From positions 1 to 56,374 of the forward strand of contig CAJUQP010000020.1 of NCBI GenBank assembly GCA_910588245.1: DNA of 56,374 nucleotides, given 5' to 3'. The DNA comes from an uncultured Muribaculaceae bacterium (GTDB taxonomy: Bacteria > Bacteroidota > Bacteroidia > Bacteroidales > Muribaculaceae). A model generated the notes under the pieces. That model saw only the letters and a program-made list of their open reading frames with translations. It had not been told where the DNA came from and did not search any database. Below are positions 1 through 7,751 of this stretch, in pieces. Made by a program: the position numbers and the translations under genes. The first letter of the stretch is position 1. Each line of letters starts with the position of its first letter.

Positions 1-29
1 TTTTCAGGTGTTTTGGATGATGTTTTTTC

Positions 30-52
30 GGAACATCAAACTGAACACCCTA
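30..52. repeat. Left copy of a 23-bp terminal inverted repeat, probable IS end
   Basis: This 23-bp stretch matches the reverse complement of 56323-56345 at 22 of 23 positions; only base 34 (C here) differs. Outside the 23 bp the two ends differ, as the left and right ends of one insertion sequence would. On this reading an element begins here and runs leftwards out of the window. No transposase sequence is visible in the 29 bases outside it, so the IS family cannot be named. Confidence 0.5.
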
Positions 53-94
53 ATTACTAATCGCAAATCATAATTACTAATTGAAAAAGGCTGT

Positions 95-250
95 TAGCCG
101 TCATAACGATCAGGCGGCACTTCCGCGGGTGGCTCTCAGTGTCGGTAGGCCGACGCTGACAAACAACAATCACCTCTCAACCTCCATGAGGAAAGGGCCA
201 TGAACCTATGCTGTCACTCACAGACACGCATTGTTCATGGCCCTTTTTTT
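95..250 (+). ncRNA. Possible structured small RNA with its own terminator
   Basis: No open reading frame explains this stretch. Reading on the plus strand there are three hairpins in a row: GCGG/CCGC around 114-126, a 9-bp stem with a TAGG loop around 138-160 (one G-U pair), and the perfect 14-bp terminator stem at 192-246 followed by T residues. Several stable hairpins ending in a T-run are typical of a small RNA. The 5' end is a guess, because no clear TAnnTTTG box was seen. I do not recognise the Rfam family. It could instead be the 3' untranslated end of a transcript from the flanking element. Confidence 0.3.
192..250 (+). terminator. Strong rho-independent terminator
   Basis: A perfect 14-bp stem (AAAGGGCCATGAAC at 192-205 with its complement at 233-246), a 27-base loop, and a T-run to 250. 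The T-run follows on the plus strand only, so it ends a rightward transcript. No plus-strand protein gene precedes it in the window. Confidence 0.8.
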
Positions 251-252
251 AT

Positions 253-454
253 GAAGTTGTTTAAACTTTTTCTTTTTAGGATTTCGTCATATTTTCGGGA
301 TGATTTTGAATCACGAAGAGGGAATTTAGCGGGCTAAATGACCGATGAGTGATTCAAAAGCAGCCGAAAAGATGATGAAAGACTGAAAAAGAGCTCTCCA
401 AACATGGAGAATGCTTTAATAATTACATTTTGCGTAAAAAGTTTAAACGACTTC
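253..454. repeat. 200-bp imperfect palindrome, MITE-like
   Basis: The segment folds back on itself. The centre is ATTTAGC-GG-GCTAAAT (324-339). The arms TTTTGAATCAC (304-314) and GTGATTCAAAA (349-359) are symmetric about the same centre, and similarity continues out to 272 and 391. The outermost arms (253-271 and 436-454) pair at 18 of 19 positions, but the right arm has about 44 extra bases (392-435) that hold a small TCTCCA/TGGAGA hairpin. There is no coding capacity. It is either a miniature inverted-repeat element or a very long RNA hairpin. Confidence 0.6.
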
Positions 455-483
455 TATTTATATCCCATAAGCTTCTAAGAAGC

Positions 484-1134
484 TTACGATGCCAGAACTT
501 CCTGAAGCTGGGGGAAGGAATTGATGATATAGGTCGGATTGGCGGATTGAAGCTGAGCGCGGCTCTGGTTGCCGTAAGTCACCCCGCAAGTTCCCGCGCC
601 GGCCCGTGCTCCCATCTCAATGTCGAAGATTGTGTCGCCGACAACGAGGGTCTGGCGCGGATCCCATCTCATTTCCTTACAGGTCATGACCACCGGTTCC
701 GGATCAGGCTTGGCTTTGCCTACGTCGTCACCACCTACCAGCAGTGAGAAAATATCGGTTATACCCAAGGATTCCGTGAATTCAAGCAGTGATCTGTGGG
801 AACGGCTGCTTGCCACCGACATGCCGTAGCCTTCGGCATGAAGCTCTTTTAATGTGTCGATTACTCCGGGATAGGGAACTGGAATTATCTCCCGGTTCTT
901 CTCAGTGAAGATGCGGCGATAGGTAGAGGCATATAGCTTGGAAAGCCCTGTCATTTCCGGGAACAACACTCCTGGAATGTCTTCAAGACGCAATCCTATG
1001 GTGGAGCGGCATGCTTCTTCGGTTATCTCCGGGAGCCCGAGTTCTTTAATAGTGTCCTGCATGGTAGCGACGATGAGTGGGGCTGTATCCATCAGAGTGC
1101 CGTCAAAGTCGAATATTATGTTCCTGATTTTCAT
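484..1134 (-). CDS. HAD-superfamily phosphatase (phosphoglycolate phosphatase-like)
   Basis: A 216-residue protein starting MKIRNIIFDFDGTLMDTAP. The first motif DFDGT carries the nucleophile Asp and the second Asp of the HAD family. Later come the Ser/Thr motif region (SVASSR), the lysine region (GKAKPDPEPV) and the metal-binding motif VVGDTIFDI. A helical cap lies between motifs 1 and 2 (about residues 15-85), as in the Gph/PGP group. The substrate cannot be read from sequence. The ORF is open upstream, but the start at 1134 gives the normal family N-terminus. The gene follows cobC by 40 bases on the same strand, so it is probably the last gene of the cob operon. The stop codon lies inside a small palindrome (468-486). 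Confidence 0.85.
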   Translation of the reverse strand: MKIRNIIFDFDGTLMDTAPLIVATMQDTIKELGLPEITEEACRSTIGLRLEDIPGVLFPEMTGLSKLYASTYRRIFTEKNREIIPVPYPGVIDTLKELHAEGYGMSVASSRSHRSLLEFTESLGITDIFSLLVGGDDVGKAKPDPEPVVMTCKEMRWDPRQTLVVGDTIFDIEMGARAGAGTCGVTYGNQSRAQLQSANPTYIINSFPQLQEVLAS

Positions 1135-1174
1135 AACTGACGATAAGAAATTGTTGTGATCAAAATGTACCCGA

Positions 1175-1753
1175 TTATATGCGGAGGTCGATGATGGAGC
1201 CGTAAGGGGGTATGTCGGCATATACGTCCTGGAATGTGCGCCCGGCCAGGGCAACCAGTGCGTTGATAAGTATGCCGCCGTGGGTGAACAAGGCAATCGC
1301 CGGAGTCTCTGGCGGGGTAGAAGGCACCCTGTCCATAGCCGGATAAGTGATGCCGGAGAAATCGTGGCGCAGGTCGCGGATGAAGTCGAGGAAACGGCGC
1401 TGCTGGTCGATCACTGATTCCCCTCCCGGAGGCGCCACGTTGATGTAGTCGTCAAACCATCGTTGCAACTCGGGGCCCTGAATGTCGTCGTAGGCCCGCA
1501 TCTCCCAGTCGCCGAAGCATATCTCTTTAAGTCGGTCGTCTCTCACGGCATCGGGATAGCCGCAATATTCAGCGAGCCTGACGCAGCGGGATAGCGGACT
1601 GCAGTACACGCGGTCGAATGTATAGTCAGCCAGACCCTCCTTTACTGTGGCGGCTTCCTCGGCGAAGCTTGCGGCCAGGGGAACATCGGTCTGGCCGTAG
1701 CAGACTCCACGGGGAACAGCCACTGATGTATGACGTATCAGGACGAGTCTCAT
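1175..1753 (-). CDS. cobC: Alpha-ribazole phosphatase, histidine phosphatase family
   Basis: A 192-residue phosphoglycerate-mutase-like phosphatase. The N-terminus MRLVLIRHTSVAV holds the catalytic RH(T) motif, followed by GVCYGQTDVPL, typical of CobC. The second histidine is in the motif LFTHGG near residue 160. CobC removes the 5' phosphate from alpha-ribazole phosphate or adenosylcobalamin phosphate at the end of nucleotide-loop assembly. The start at 1753 overlaps the cobS stop by 4 bases (ATGA), which decides the start within a much longer open frame and points to translational coupling. Assignment rests on family motifs plus the cobUTS neighbours. Confidence 0.88.
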   Translation of the reverse strand: MRLVLIRHTSVAVPRGVCYGQTDVPLAASFAEEAATVKEGLADYTFDRVYCSPLSRCVRLAEYCGYPDAVRDDRLKEICFGDWEMRAYDDIQGPELQRWFDDYINVAPPGGESVIDQQRRFLDFIRDLRHDFSGITYPAMDRVPSTPPETPAIALFTHGGILINALVALAGRTFQDVYADIPPYGSIIDLRI

Positions 1754-2499
1754 AGGTTTATCGATATGATGATTCCGACGAGCATTGACGCTTCGCAGAC
1801 AAGGAACGTGGCTCCGCAGCAGTCGCCGGTATAGCCGCCGATTCGTCGCCGCATCATCCTGACCATAAGAGCCATTGCCGCTATGGGGAAGACCACGGCG
1901 CATATCGTCAGTGGGGCGACGAGAAGGAGCGGGACAATAGGAAGGATGCCGCACATTACATTGAAGAGGAAGTCGCCTACGCTCATGCGTGAATAGGAGA
2001 TCTTGTTTTTCGCTCCTTCCGGACGGGCGTAGGGAAGAAGGTGGGTGAGCTGTGAGGCACAACATTTGGCCATAGGATCGGCCGCGAGGAGCGTCAGAGC
2101 CGCCAGATCTGCGGAGAGGGAGGAGAGGAGCGACCAGACAAGCAGAAACCAGCATATGAGCCCGATCACGCCATAGGTGCCGATATGTGAATCTTTCATG
2201 ATCCGCAGAATCCCCTCCTTGTCGCGGCCCCCTCCGAATCCGTCGCAGAAATCCGCCAGACCATCCTCATGAAGGGCCCCCGTGAGAAGCAGTCGTGCCA
2301 CGAGCGCGCACGCCACCGCGGGAGCCAAGGGCATGACCATTGACAGCAGCCATACCGTCAGGGCTGCCACTCCCCCCGTGATCCATCCGGTCAAAGGCCA
2401 GAACACTACTGCCGACGAATAGGCTGCGGCGGGGATGTCTGTCCATCTCCACACCGGGATGCGGGTGAAGAGTGTGAGGGCTGCGGCTATGCGTCTCAT
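1750..2499 (-). CDS. cobS: Adenosylcobinamide-GDP ribazoletransferase (cobalamin synthase)
   Basis: A 249-residue polytopic membrane protein. It joins adenosylcobinamide-GDP to alpha-ribazole (phosphate), the last bond of the cobalamin nucleotide loop, at the inner membrane. The family signature is clear: FTRIPV near the N-terminus, then GALHEDGLADFCDGFGGG with the acidic metal-binding residues, then RIMKDSHIGTYGV. Several hydrophobic helices follow. The start (2499) overlaps the cobT stop by one base (TGATG). It lies in a cobU-T-S-C block with overlapping ends throughout, so one polycistronic message is likely. Confidence 0.93.
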   Translation of the reverse strand: MRRIAAALTLFTRIPVWRWTDIPAAAYSSAVVFWPLTGWITGGVAALTVWLLSMVMPLAPAVACALVARLLLTGALHEDGLADFCDGFGGGRDKEGILRIMKDSHIGTYGVIGLICWFLLVWSLLSSLSADLAALTLLAADPMAKCCASQLTHLLPYARPEGAKNKISYSRMSVGDFLFNVMCGILPIVPLLLVAPLTICAVVFPIAAMALMVRMMRRRIGGYTGDCCGATFLVCEASMLVGIIISINL

Positions 2500-3539
2500 C
2501 AGAAATACTTGGTTACGTTGACCGACTGGAAGCTGTCCATATGGTTGATCATCCTGACGGCCGACTCTATTATGGGATAGGCGCACACTGCCCCCGAGCC
2601 CTCGCCGAGCCTGAGGTCCAGATGGAGTAGCGCCCGGGCTCCCATCGCTTCGAGCATCAGTTTATGTCCGCTCTCGTCGCCCTGGTGGCCGAATATGGCA
2701 TAGTCCATGACTTCCGGATATAGACGCGAGGCCGCCAGAATCACGCTTGTCATGATGAAGCCGTCTACGATCACGGTCATGCCGAGTTCGGCTGCCTTGA
2801 GCATTCCTCCCACAGCCATGGCCATCTCGTAGCCGCCGAACCATGCCATCTTCGCTCTGTCGGTGTCTGCCCCGGCGTAATTCTCAAGCGCTTTGCGGAG
2901 CACGTCGTATTTATGGCGTATGCCGTCGTTGTCGAGTCCTGCGCCCGCTCCGATACATTTCCTGAGGTCGATGCCTGTGAATAGGTGCATCCACATGGCC
3001 GAGGGGGATGTGTTGCCGCTCCCCATCTCGCCGAAGCTGATTATGTTGCAACCTGTGGCCGTGGCTATGTCGGCTACTACCTCGGCTCCACGCTCGAGGC
3101 ATGTGTCAAACTCCTCCTCCGTCATCGCCCCCTCGTGCAGGAAATTGCGCGTGCCTTTCCTGACCTTCATGTCGATGATGCCGTGTCCGTGCGGAATGTC
3201 GTAGTCCACTCCCGCATCGACGAGCACGAGCCGGAATCCATGCTGGTCGCAGAGGAAGTTTATGCCGGCTCCCCCTTTCGAGAAATGGCTGAGCTGCTGC
3301 CATGTCACCTCCTTGGGCGATACGCTTACCCCCTCTTCGAGGATGCCGTGGTCGGCGGCGAAAAGCACGTTGTGCGGTCGCCTTAGCTCCGGGGTCAGGG
3401 TCTGCTGTATGAGGCAGATCTTGGTGGCGAATTCCTCAAGGCGTCCGAGTGAACCTTTCGGTTTGGTGAGATTGTCGATTTTTTCCCTTATGGCCGCCTC
3501 TATTGTCCGGTCAGGGCTTTTTATGTGAAACTGTATCAT
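2499..3539 (-). CDS. cobT: Nicotinate-nucleotide--dimethylbenzimidazole phosphoribosyltransferase
   Basis: A 346-residue soluble enzyme that makes alpha-ribazole 5'-phosphate from nicotinate mononucleotide and a lower-ligand base such as dimethylbenzimidazole. Motifs are the N-terminal LTKPKGSLG (residues 24-32), the central SFGEMGSGNTSPSA loop, and the C-terminal LRLGEGSGA with the probable general base Glu near residue 312, matching the catalytic Glu of the Salmonella enzyme. The length is normal. The start overlaps the cobU stop (ATGA, 3536-3539). No pathway for making the base is present in the window, so the lower ligand used is unknown. Confidence 0.95.
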   Translation of the reverse strand: MIQFHIKSPDRTIEAAIREKIDNLTKPKGSLGRLEEFATKICLIQQTLTPELRRPHNVLFAADHGILEEGVSVSPKEVTWQQLSHFSKGGAGINFLCDQHGFRLVLVDAGVDYDIPHGHGIIDMKVRKGTRNFLHEGAMTEEEFDTCLERGAEVVADIATATGCNIISFGEMGSGNTSPSAMWMHLFTGIDLRKCIGAGAGLDNDGIRHKYDVLRKALENYAGADTDRAKMAWFGGYEMAMAVGGMLKAAELGMTVIVDGFIMTSVILAASRLYPEVMDYAIFGHQGDESGHKLMLEAMGARALLHLDLRLGEGSGAVCAYPIIESAVRMINHMDSFQSVNVTKYF

Positions 3540-4084
3540 GACTGAGGTTTGATTTTTACGGGTATTCCGGATATCACCAGGTAGACTTCATCGGCCAGGG
3601 TGGCGAGATACTGGTTGAGAGTGCCCTGGAGGTCGGCAAACTTCCGTTGCATCGCGTTAGGACTCACTCCTCCGAGTCCCACCTCATTGGTGACGATGAT
3701 GAAGGTTGCCGGTCGGGTGCGCAGTGTGTCGATCTGCCGCTTGATTTCCCGGAGTGCGGCGCCGCTGTCTTCTCCCGACTCGAAAAACCAGTTGGTGGCC
3801 CAGAGGGTCAGGCAGTCGATAAGCACCACTTCTCCGTAGGCTAACTCTGTGGCGGCAGGATAGAGGGGAGCTTCCACGTCGCGCCATCTATTGCGGCGGC
3901 GTTCGCGATGTATCTCCACCCGGCGGCGCATTTCCTCGTCGAATATGCGGGCCGTGGCGATATAGACGGGGCGCTCCGAAAGTGACAGGGCCAGGTTTTC
4001 GGCGAATACGCTCTTGCCGCTGCGCTGACCCCCGGTCACCATTATCACGCGCGATGACGATTTTTTATCGGTTGAATTAGCCAT
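3536..4084 (-). CDS. cobU: Adenosylcobinamide kinase / cobinamide-phosphate guanylyltransferase
   Basis: A 182-residue bifunctional enzyme that phosphorylates adenosylcobinamide and transfers GMP to it. The P-loop GGQRSGKS is at residues 18-25. A YIATARIFDEEM segment follows, then ECL-like DCLTLW, and the family signature TNEVGLGGVSPNAMQRKF plus DLQGTLNQ. It is the first gene of the overlapping cobU-T-S-C block, 48 bases after the LysR gene on the same strand. I see no cobalamin riboswitch in that short gap, so transcription may come from the LysR promoter or from a weak internal one. Only nucleotide-loop genes are present here, consistent with cobinamide salvage, although corrin-ring genes may lie elsewhere. 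Confidence 0.93.
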   Translation of the reverse strand: MANSTDKKSSSRVIMVTGGQRSGKSVFAENLALSLSERPVYIATARIFDEEMRRRVEIHRERRRNRWRDVEAPLYPAATELAYGEVVLIDCLTLWATNWFFESGEDSGAALREIKRQIDTLRTRPATFIIVTNEVGLGGVSPNAMQRKFADLQGTLNQYLATLADEVYLVISGIPVKIKPQS

Positions 4085-4132
4085 GAAGTTTACCTTGGTG
4101 TCAATGTGTTGGTTTTGGGGGCGCTGTGGAGA

Positions 4133-5032
4133 TCATATCCAGGCGTTCTGCCGCTCCTTTACCGCGAGCGACTCGCTGAGCATGCGTATGAATTCTTTCA
4201 TGGAGCGTTTGCGGTAGGAATCCTTGAGGATGTGTACGCATCCGGCCATTTCGTTGTCGGGGATATCGAGAGGTATGGCTTTGACTCCGGGCTCATCGTG
4301 GATGGAGGCCTCGGCGAGGACTGTGACAAACTGTGTCTGGCGGATGAGCTTCAGGAGGATATTGACTTCATTGAGCTCTATTCTTACCCTGAAGTTGTCG
4401 TCGGGACGGCGCAGGGTCTCGAAGGCGTTTCTCGCCTGCAGTCCCTTGGAGGGTAACGCGAGATCGAATCGCGAGAGCTCGGAGAGGGACACTTTCTCCA
4501 GCTCAGCCAGCGAATGGTAGGTGTTGACGATTGCCGAGAGATTGTTCTGGAAGAGGATGTGCGACTCCACACCCTCAACCGTATGGGTAGGCTTGAACGC
4601 CAGCACGAAGTCCACCTCTCGCTCACGGAGAAGATCCATCAGTTCGGCCATCGGTTTGTAGAAGATGTTTAGGCGCACTTTCGGATACATCTTCATGAAA
4701 GAGATGAGGGTCTCGGTGAGGATGGGGCTGAAGGAATAGGTAACGCCGATGTTGAGCGATCCTACGGAAAGATTATTGAGGTCGGCTATCCTTTCCATGC
4801 ACATGTCGGCCTCGTAGATGGTCTTCTTGGCATAGGGGAGGAGTTCCTTGCCCGGCTCCGTGAGGTCTACGCTGTGGCTCGTGCGCACAAGCAGAGGGGT
4901 GCCGAGCTCCCCCTCCAGCTGCTTTATCTGCTGGGAGAGAGTGCTCTGCGTGACGCAGAGCGACTTCGCGGCCTCAGAGAAACTGAGGGCTTCCGCCACC
5001 CCCACGAAATATCTTAGCTGACGTAATTCCAT
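4133..5032 (-). CDS. LysR-family transcriptional regulator
   Basis: A 299-residue protein with the LysR layout. The N-terminal winged helix-turn-helix is at about residues 1-60 (MELRQLRYFVGVAEALSFSE, then CVTQSTLSQQIKQLE), followed by a linker helix and a substrate-binding domain from about residue 90. The OxyR regulatory cysteine pair is not evident, so I do not call it oxyR; it resembles the CynR/CbbR part of the family. The start at 5032 is chosen because MELRQLRYF is the normal LysR N-terminus; the longer frame upstream crosses the promoter. It lies 48 bases before cobU on the same strand, unlike the usual divergent LysR arrangement, so co-transcription with the cob genes is possible. The effector is unknown. 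Confidence 0.88.
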   Translation of the reverse strand: MELRQLRYFVGVAEALSFSEAAKSLCVTQSTLSQQIKQLEGELGTPLLVRTSHSVDLTEPGKELLPYAKKTIYEADMCMERIADLNNLSVGSLNIGVTYSFSPILTETLISFMKMYPKVRLNIFYKPMAELMDLLREREVDFVLAFKPTHTVEGVESHILFQNNLSAIVNTYHSLAELEKVSLSELSRFDLALPSKGLQARNAFETLRRPDDNFRVRIELNEVNILLKLIRQTQFVTVLAEASIHDEPGVKAIPLDIPDNEMAGCVHILKDSYRKRSMKEFIRMLSESLAVKERQNAWI

Positions 5033-5062
5033 TGCGAATTCTTTTTTCAGTAGCTGCCTCCG

Positions 5063-5070
5063 CAAAATTA
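5063..5070 (-). promoter_or_regulatory. Bacteroidetes-type -7 box for the LysR gene
   Basis: On the minus strand this reads TAATTTTG, matching TAnnTTTG, about 30 bases before the LysR start codon. The -33 element is not obvious. The rest of the gap (5071-5340) is AT-rich and shows no gene. Confidence 0.45.
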
Positions 5071-5341
5071 CAGGTTTTTTTTGAGAAATCCTCACCCGAC
5101 CCCTTTTTTCTCATTCCCCTTTCCCTCCATGTCTCCATTCCCAGTTGTCTATTCCTGTCCGTTCGACAACCGTATACGTCAGTCTGCTGCAATAAAAAAA
5201 TGTGAATTGGAAATCAGTATTTTTTATTTGAATTGCTAACTGCAATTTTTAAATAGATAAATGCTGCACCGCAGTCCTATAGGTCGCGCATTTGTGCACT
5301 TACCTTTTACCTTTCCCCCTTGCAGCTATGTGTCCTGCGCA

Positions 5342-5458
5342 TAGCCCTTTAACCTTGACTCATTAACCTTTAACCGTGATTCTTTAACCTATAACCTTGA
5401 CTCATTAACCTTTAACCATGATTCTTTAACCTTTAACCATGATTCTTTAACCTTTATC
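5342..5458. repeat. TTAACC-type low-complexity repeat
   Basis: An array of short units of the kind TTTAACC, each followed by TTGACTCA or ATGATTC, with about ten TTAACC-like cores. It directly abuts the 3' end of the yjjB-like gene. On the transcribed (minus) strand it reads as GGTTAAAG repeats. It is not a CRISPR array, since the units vary in length and there are no spacers. Related arrays occur at 33071-33300 and 37612-37892. Confidence 0.7.
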
Positions 5459-5941
5459 TCACCTTGTGGCCTGGAAAGAGATTTTCTTGAAGATGAAGAT
5501 GGGGAGGGTGGCGCCCACTACCATGCCCAGGAGGATGGAGATGCAGATGAAGCCGTTTTGGGTGAACTGATAGAAGTAGTAGTTATAGGCGTCCTGACTG
5601 TCGGTCAGTATGCACATTGCCAATCCGCCGAAGGTCTTGTAGGCGTAGATGCCTGGTATCATCGGGAGCAGCGAGGGGAAGAAGCAGGCCTCGGCCGGGG
5701 TTTTTGCCAGCGGGGAGAGGAAGACGGCGAGAAGGCCGATGAAGAAGGAGGCGATGAAGGTGGCGAGGAATATGTGCATATGGAGTCCCTGCGGATCCAT
5801 CAGCAGGAAGCGGAGGGAGTGGCCGAGGGCGGCTATGACGCCGCAATAGAAATAGGCCCTGCGAGGGATGCGGCTAATGGCCGCGAAGCCGATAGCGGCT
5901 ATCGCTGAAAACAATGCGTCGAGTAGAATATGCGTGTCCAT
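5459..5941 (-). CDS. Threonine/serine exporter, YjjB-like subunit (ThrE_2)
   Basis: A 160-residue membrane protein with about five hydrophobic helices. The sequence around FFPSLLPMIPGIYAYKT is typical of the ThrE_2/YjjB domain. In Corynebacterium ThrE the two halves are fused; here, as in E. coli YjjP/YjjB, they are separate genes, this one 31 bases after the YjjP-like half. YjjPB has been linked to succinate export and ThrE to threonine and serine export, so the substrate remains open. The family call is firm, the substrate is not. Confidence 0.82.
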   Translation of the reverse strand: MDTHILLDALFSAIAAIGFAAISRIPRRAYFYCGVIAALGHSLRFLLMDPQGLHMHIFLATFIASFFIGLLAVFLSPLAKTPAEACFFPSLLPMIPGIYAYKTFGGLAMCILTDSQDAYNYYFYQFTQNGFICISILLGMVVGATLPIFIFKKISFQATR

Positions 5942-5972
5942 TGTTAAACTGTCTGTGAGATCCGGGAATTAT

Positions 5973-6836
5973 TCAGAACATGCCCACTTTCATCAGCGCC
6001 ATGCCGGCGCAGAGCCCTATGGAGAGAGAGGCTGTCAGCACCACGGCGTCCATGAATCGGCTGAAGGAGCATATATAATAGCGGTAGAGCATGTCGCTGA
6101 AGGAGTTGAGGAAAGGGATGCCGGGCACGAGATATAGTATGCTGGTGGCTGTGGCCACGGCCGGGGTGTCGCCGAGTGAGAAGAGCTGGCACGAGGCTCC
6201 GAGCACTGATGAGACGAAGGCACATGCGAGCACCACGACGCGGATATCGACTTTATTGGCCAACAGCACCTGTTTCAGATAGTAGCCCGCGAGGGTGGCG
6301 ATCCCCACTATGGCCATGGCCCAGAGATCGCCGCCGAAAAGGCGGCAGAAGGAGGCGTTGGCGAGCGTCACGAGCAGAAGCACAGTCCAGCGGCTCTGTG
6401 AGTCGCTGTGGATTATGCTGTGAAACCGCTCCCTGGCGGCATCGAATCCAAGACGCCGGTCGGCTACCTCCCAGCTCAGCTGGCTGAGGAGGGTGTTGAG
6501 GTTGAAGCTGACGGGTATGGCTTTCACGGAGGCGATTGTGGTGACGGTCTCTGAGTTGAGTACGTCGAGCACCGAGACGTGGATGTGGCGGGGAGTGATG
6601 GTGAGCTCCACCTTTTTGCCATAGGTCTCGGCCATGCGTTGCACGTTTTTTTCGAGACGGATGCATGTGGCGCCGCATCCGAGGAGCCATGCGCCGTATT
6701 CTGCAAGGAAAAGGCAGACCTCTTTCTCCGAGGGGGTGGAGGTCTTCTCCCGAAGCGGGGAGGGGGTGGGGGCGGCTGACGCCGTGTCGCGATATCTTTC
6801 CATATGATAACCTTGGGTAGGGCGGAGGGGGATCAT
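5973..6836 (-). CDS. Threonine/serine exporter, YjjP-like subunit (ThrE, DUF1212)
   Basis: A 287-residue protein: a soluble N-terminal domain (about residues 35-145, with FLAEYGAWLLGCGATCIRLE) and a C-terminal membrane half with about five helices, including LYLVPGIPFLNSFSD, the usual ThrE signature. The start at 6836 overlaps the upstream small gene by ATGA, which favours it; MERYRD, 11 codons later, would give the more usual N-terminal length. Residues 15-40 are a proline- and serine-rich extension. It forms an operon with 6833-7036 and 5459-5941. Confidence 0.83.
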   Translation of the reverse strand: MIPLRPTQGYHMERYRDTASAAPTPSPLREKTSTPSEKEVCLFLAEYGAWLLGCGATCIRLEKNVQRMAETYGKKVELTITPRHIHVSVLDVLNSETVTTIASVKAIPVSFNLNTLLSQLSWEVADRRLGFDAARERFHSIIHSDSQSRWTVLLLVTLANASFCRLFGGDLWAMAIVGIATLAGYYLKQVLLANKVDIRVVVLACAFVSSVLGASCQLFSLGDTPAVATATSILYLVPGIPFLNSFSDMLYRYYICSFSRFMDAVVLTASLSIGLCAGMALMKVGMF

Positions 6837-7036
6837 TCTATGTCATCGTCGGCGCAGAGGCGGTCGCCGGGGGCGTAGAATTCCTCCGACTCTGTTCCGA
6901 TCTCTATGAAACGGTGGCTTTTCTTACAACGTTTCGCGCCCTCATAATGATTGATGCCGCCAGCTACGACGCGGGCGATGATTATTATCGCGAGGAGGGC
7001 CACTATGCAGCCCCAGGTAAACAAAGGAGTGTCCAT
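6833..7036 (-). CDS. Small single-pass membrane protein of unknown function
   Basis: A 67-residue protein. Residues 1-5 (MDTPL) precede one hydrophobic helix (about 6-28, with CIVALLAIIIIARVVAGG), then a polar tail that is basic (KRCKKSHR) and later acidic, ending DDDIE. I do not recognise a family. Its stop overlaps the start of the YjjP-like gene by ATGA, so the two are translationally coupled. It may be an accessory subunit of that exporter, which is inference from position only. The start at 7036 is chosen over an upstream ATG because it places the helix at the N-terminus. Confidence 0.6.
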   Translation of the reverse strand: MDTPLFTWGCIVALLAIIIIARVVAGGINHYEGAKRCKKSHRFIEIGTESEEFYAPGDRLCADDDIE

Positions 7037-7199
7037 AATCGGTTTTGTTTTATATTCACACTGCAAAGTAACAAAACCGGGGAGGCCGGATGGGGCGTTT
7101 TTTATGGATTTTTCTAATAGCCGGTATTAGGGAAGCGAATGAACGGGTTTTCCGTTTTTCATTGTCCGCGGAATTATGGTTTTGATTGCGGATGGTCGG

Positions 7200-7751
7200 T
7201 CATTTGCTGTTATGGTGCAGGAAGCAGGATGGTTCGTGGGCATCGATGATCCCTATAGCCTGGAGGAAGGCGTGGATGATTGTGGAGCCCACGAATTTCA
7301 TTCCGCGGCGGCGCAGGTCGGCCGAGATGGCGTCAGACCATGCGGAGACAGTGGATGTGTGGTCGCGTAGCGGTGCGTCGGGGCAGAATGTGGCGAGATA
7401 GGCGTCAAACGATCCGTATTCACTTTGGATCTCTTTGAAAACACGGGTGTTGGCGATTGCCGCACGAATCTTGGCTCTGTTGCGGATTATGGATGGATTG
7501 CCCATGAGCCGTTCTATGTCGGAGTCGTCGAAAGCGATTATGCTGTCTCGGTCAAAACCTCGGAATGCTTCGCGGAAAGCTTCCCGTTTGTTGAGGACGC
7601 ATTCCCAGGTGAGGCCTGCCTGGAAGCTTTCCAGGATAAGCATTTCGAGAAGATGACGGTCGTCGTGCACGGGGCGGCCCCACTCTTCGTCGTGATATCT
7701 TATATAGAGCGGATTTCCGGGCTTTGCCCAGAAGCAGCGTTTTGGTTGCAT
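7200..7751 (-). CDS. tag: DNA-3-methyladenine glycosylase I
   Basis: A 183-residue base-excision repair enzyme that removes 3-methyladenine from alkylated DNA. The N-terminus MQPKRCFWAKPGNPLYIRYH has the zinc ligands Cys6 and His20, and the C-terminal AHEPSCF has the second His and Cys, completing the His2Cys2 site of E. coli Tag. The motif LILESFQAGLTWECVLNKR contains the base-pocket Glu. Length is normal. It stands alone: the neighbour to the right (ZIP) is divergent, and about 160 bases to the left without a clear gene separate it from the small membrane gene. Confidence 0.95.
   Translation of the reverse strand: MQPKRCFWAKPGNPLYIRYHDEEWGRPVHDDRHLLEMLILESFQAGLTWECVLNKREAFREAFRGFDRDSIIAFDDSDIERLMGNPSIIRNRAKIRAAIANTRVFKEIQSEYGSFDAYLATFCPDAPLRDHTSTVSAWSDAISADLRRRGMKFVGSTIIHAFLQAIGIIDAHEPSCFLHHNSK

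Noticed and set aside
4133..5032. Calling the LysR-type gene oxyR
   Set aside because: The regulatory cysteine pair and surrounding OxyR signature are not visible; only a general LysR assignment is safe.
5342..5458. Possible CRISPR array
   Set aside because: Units are short, of variable length and have no unique spacers; no cas genes are in the window.
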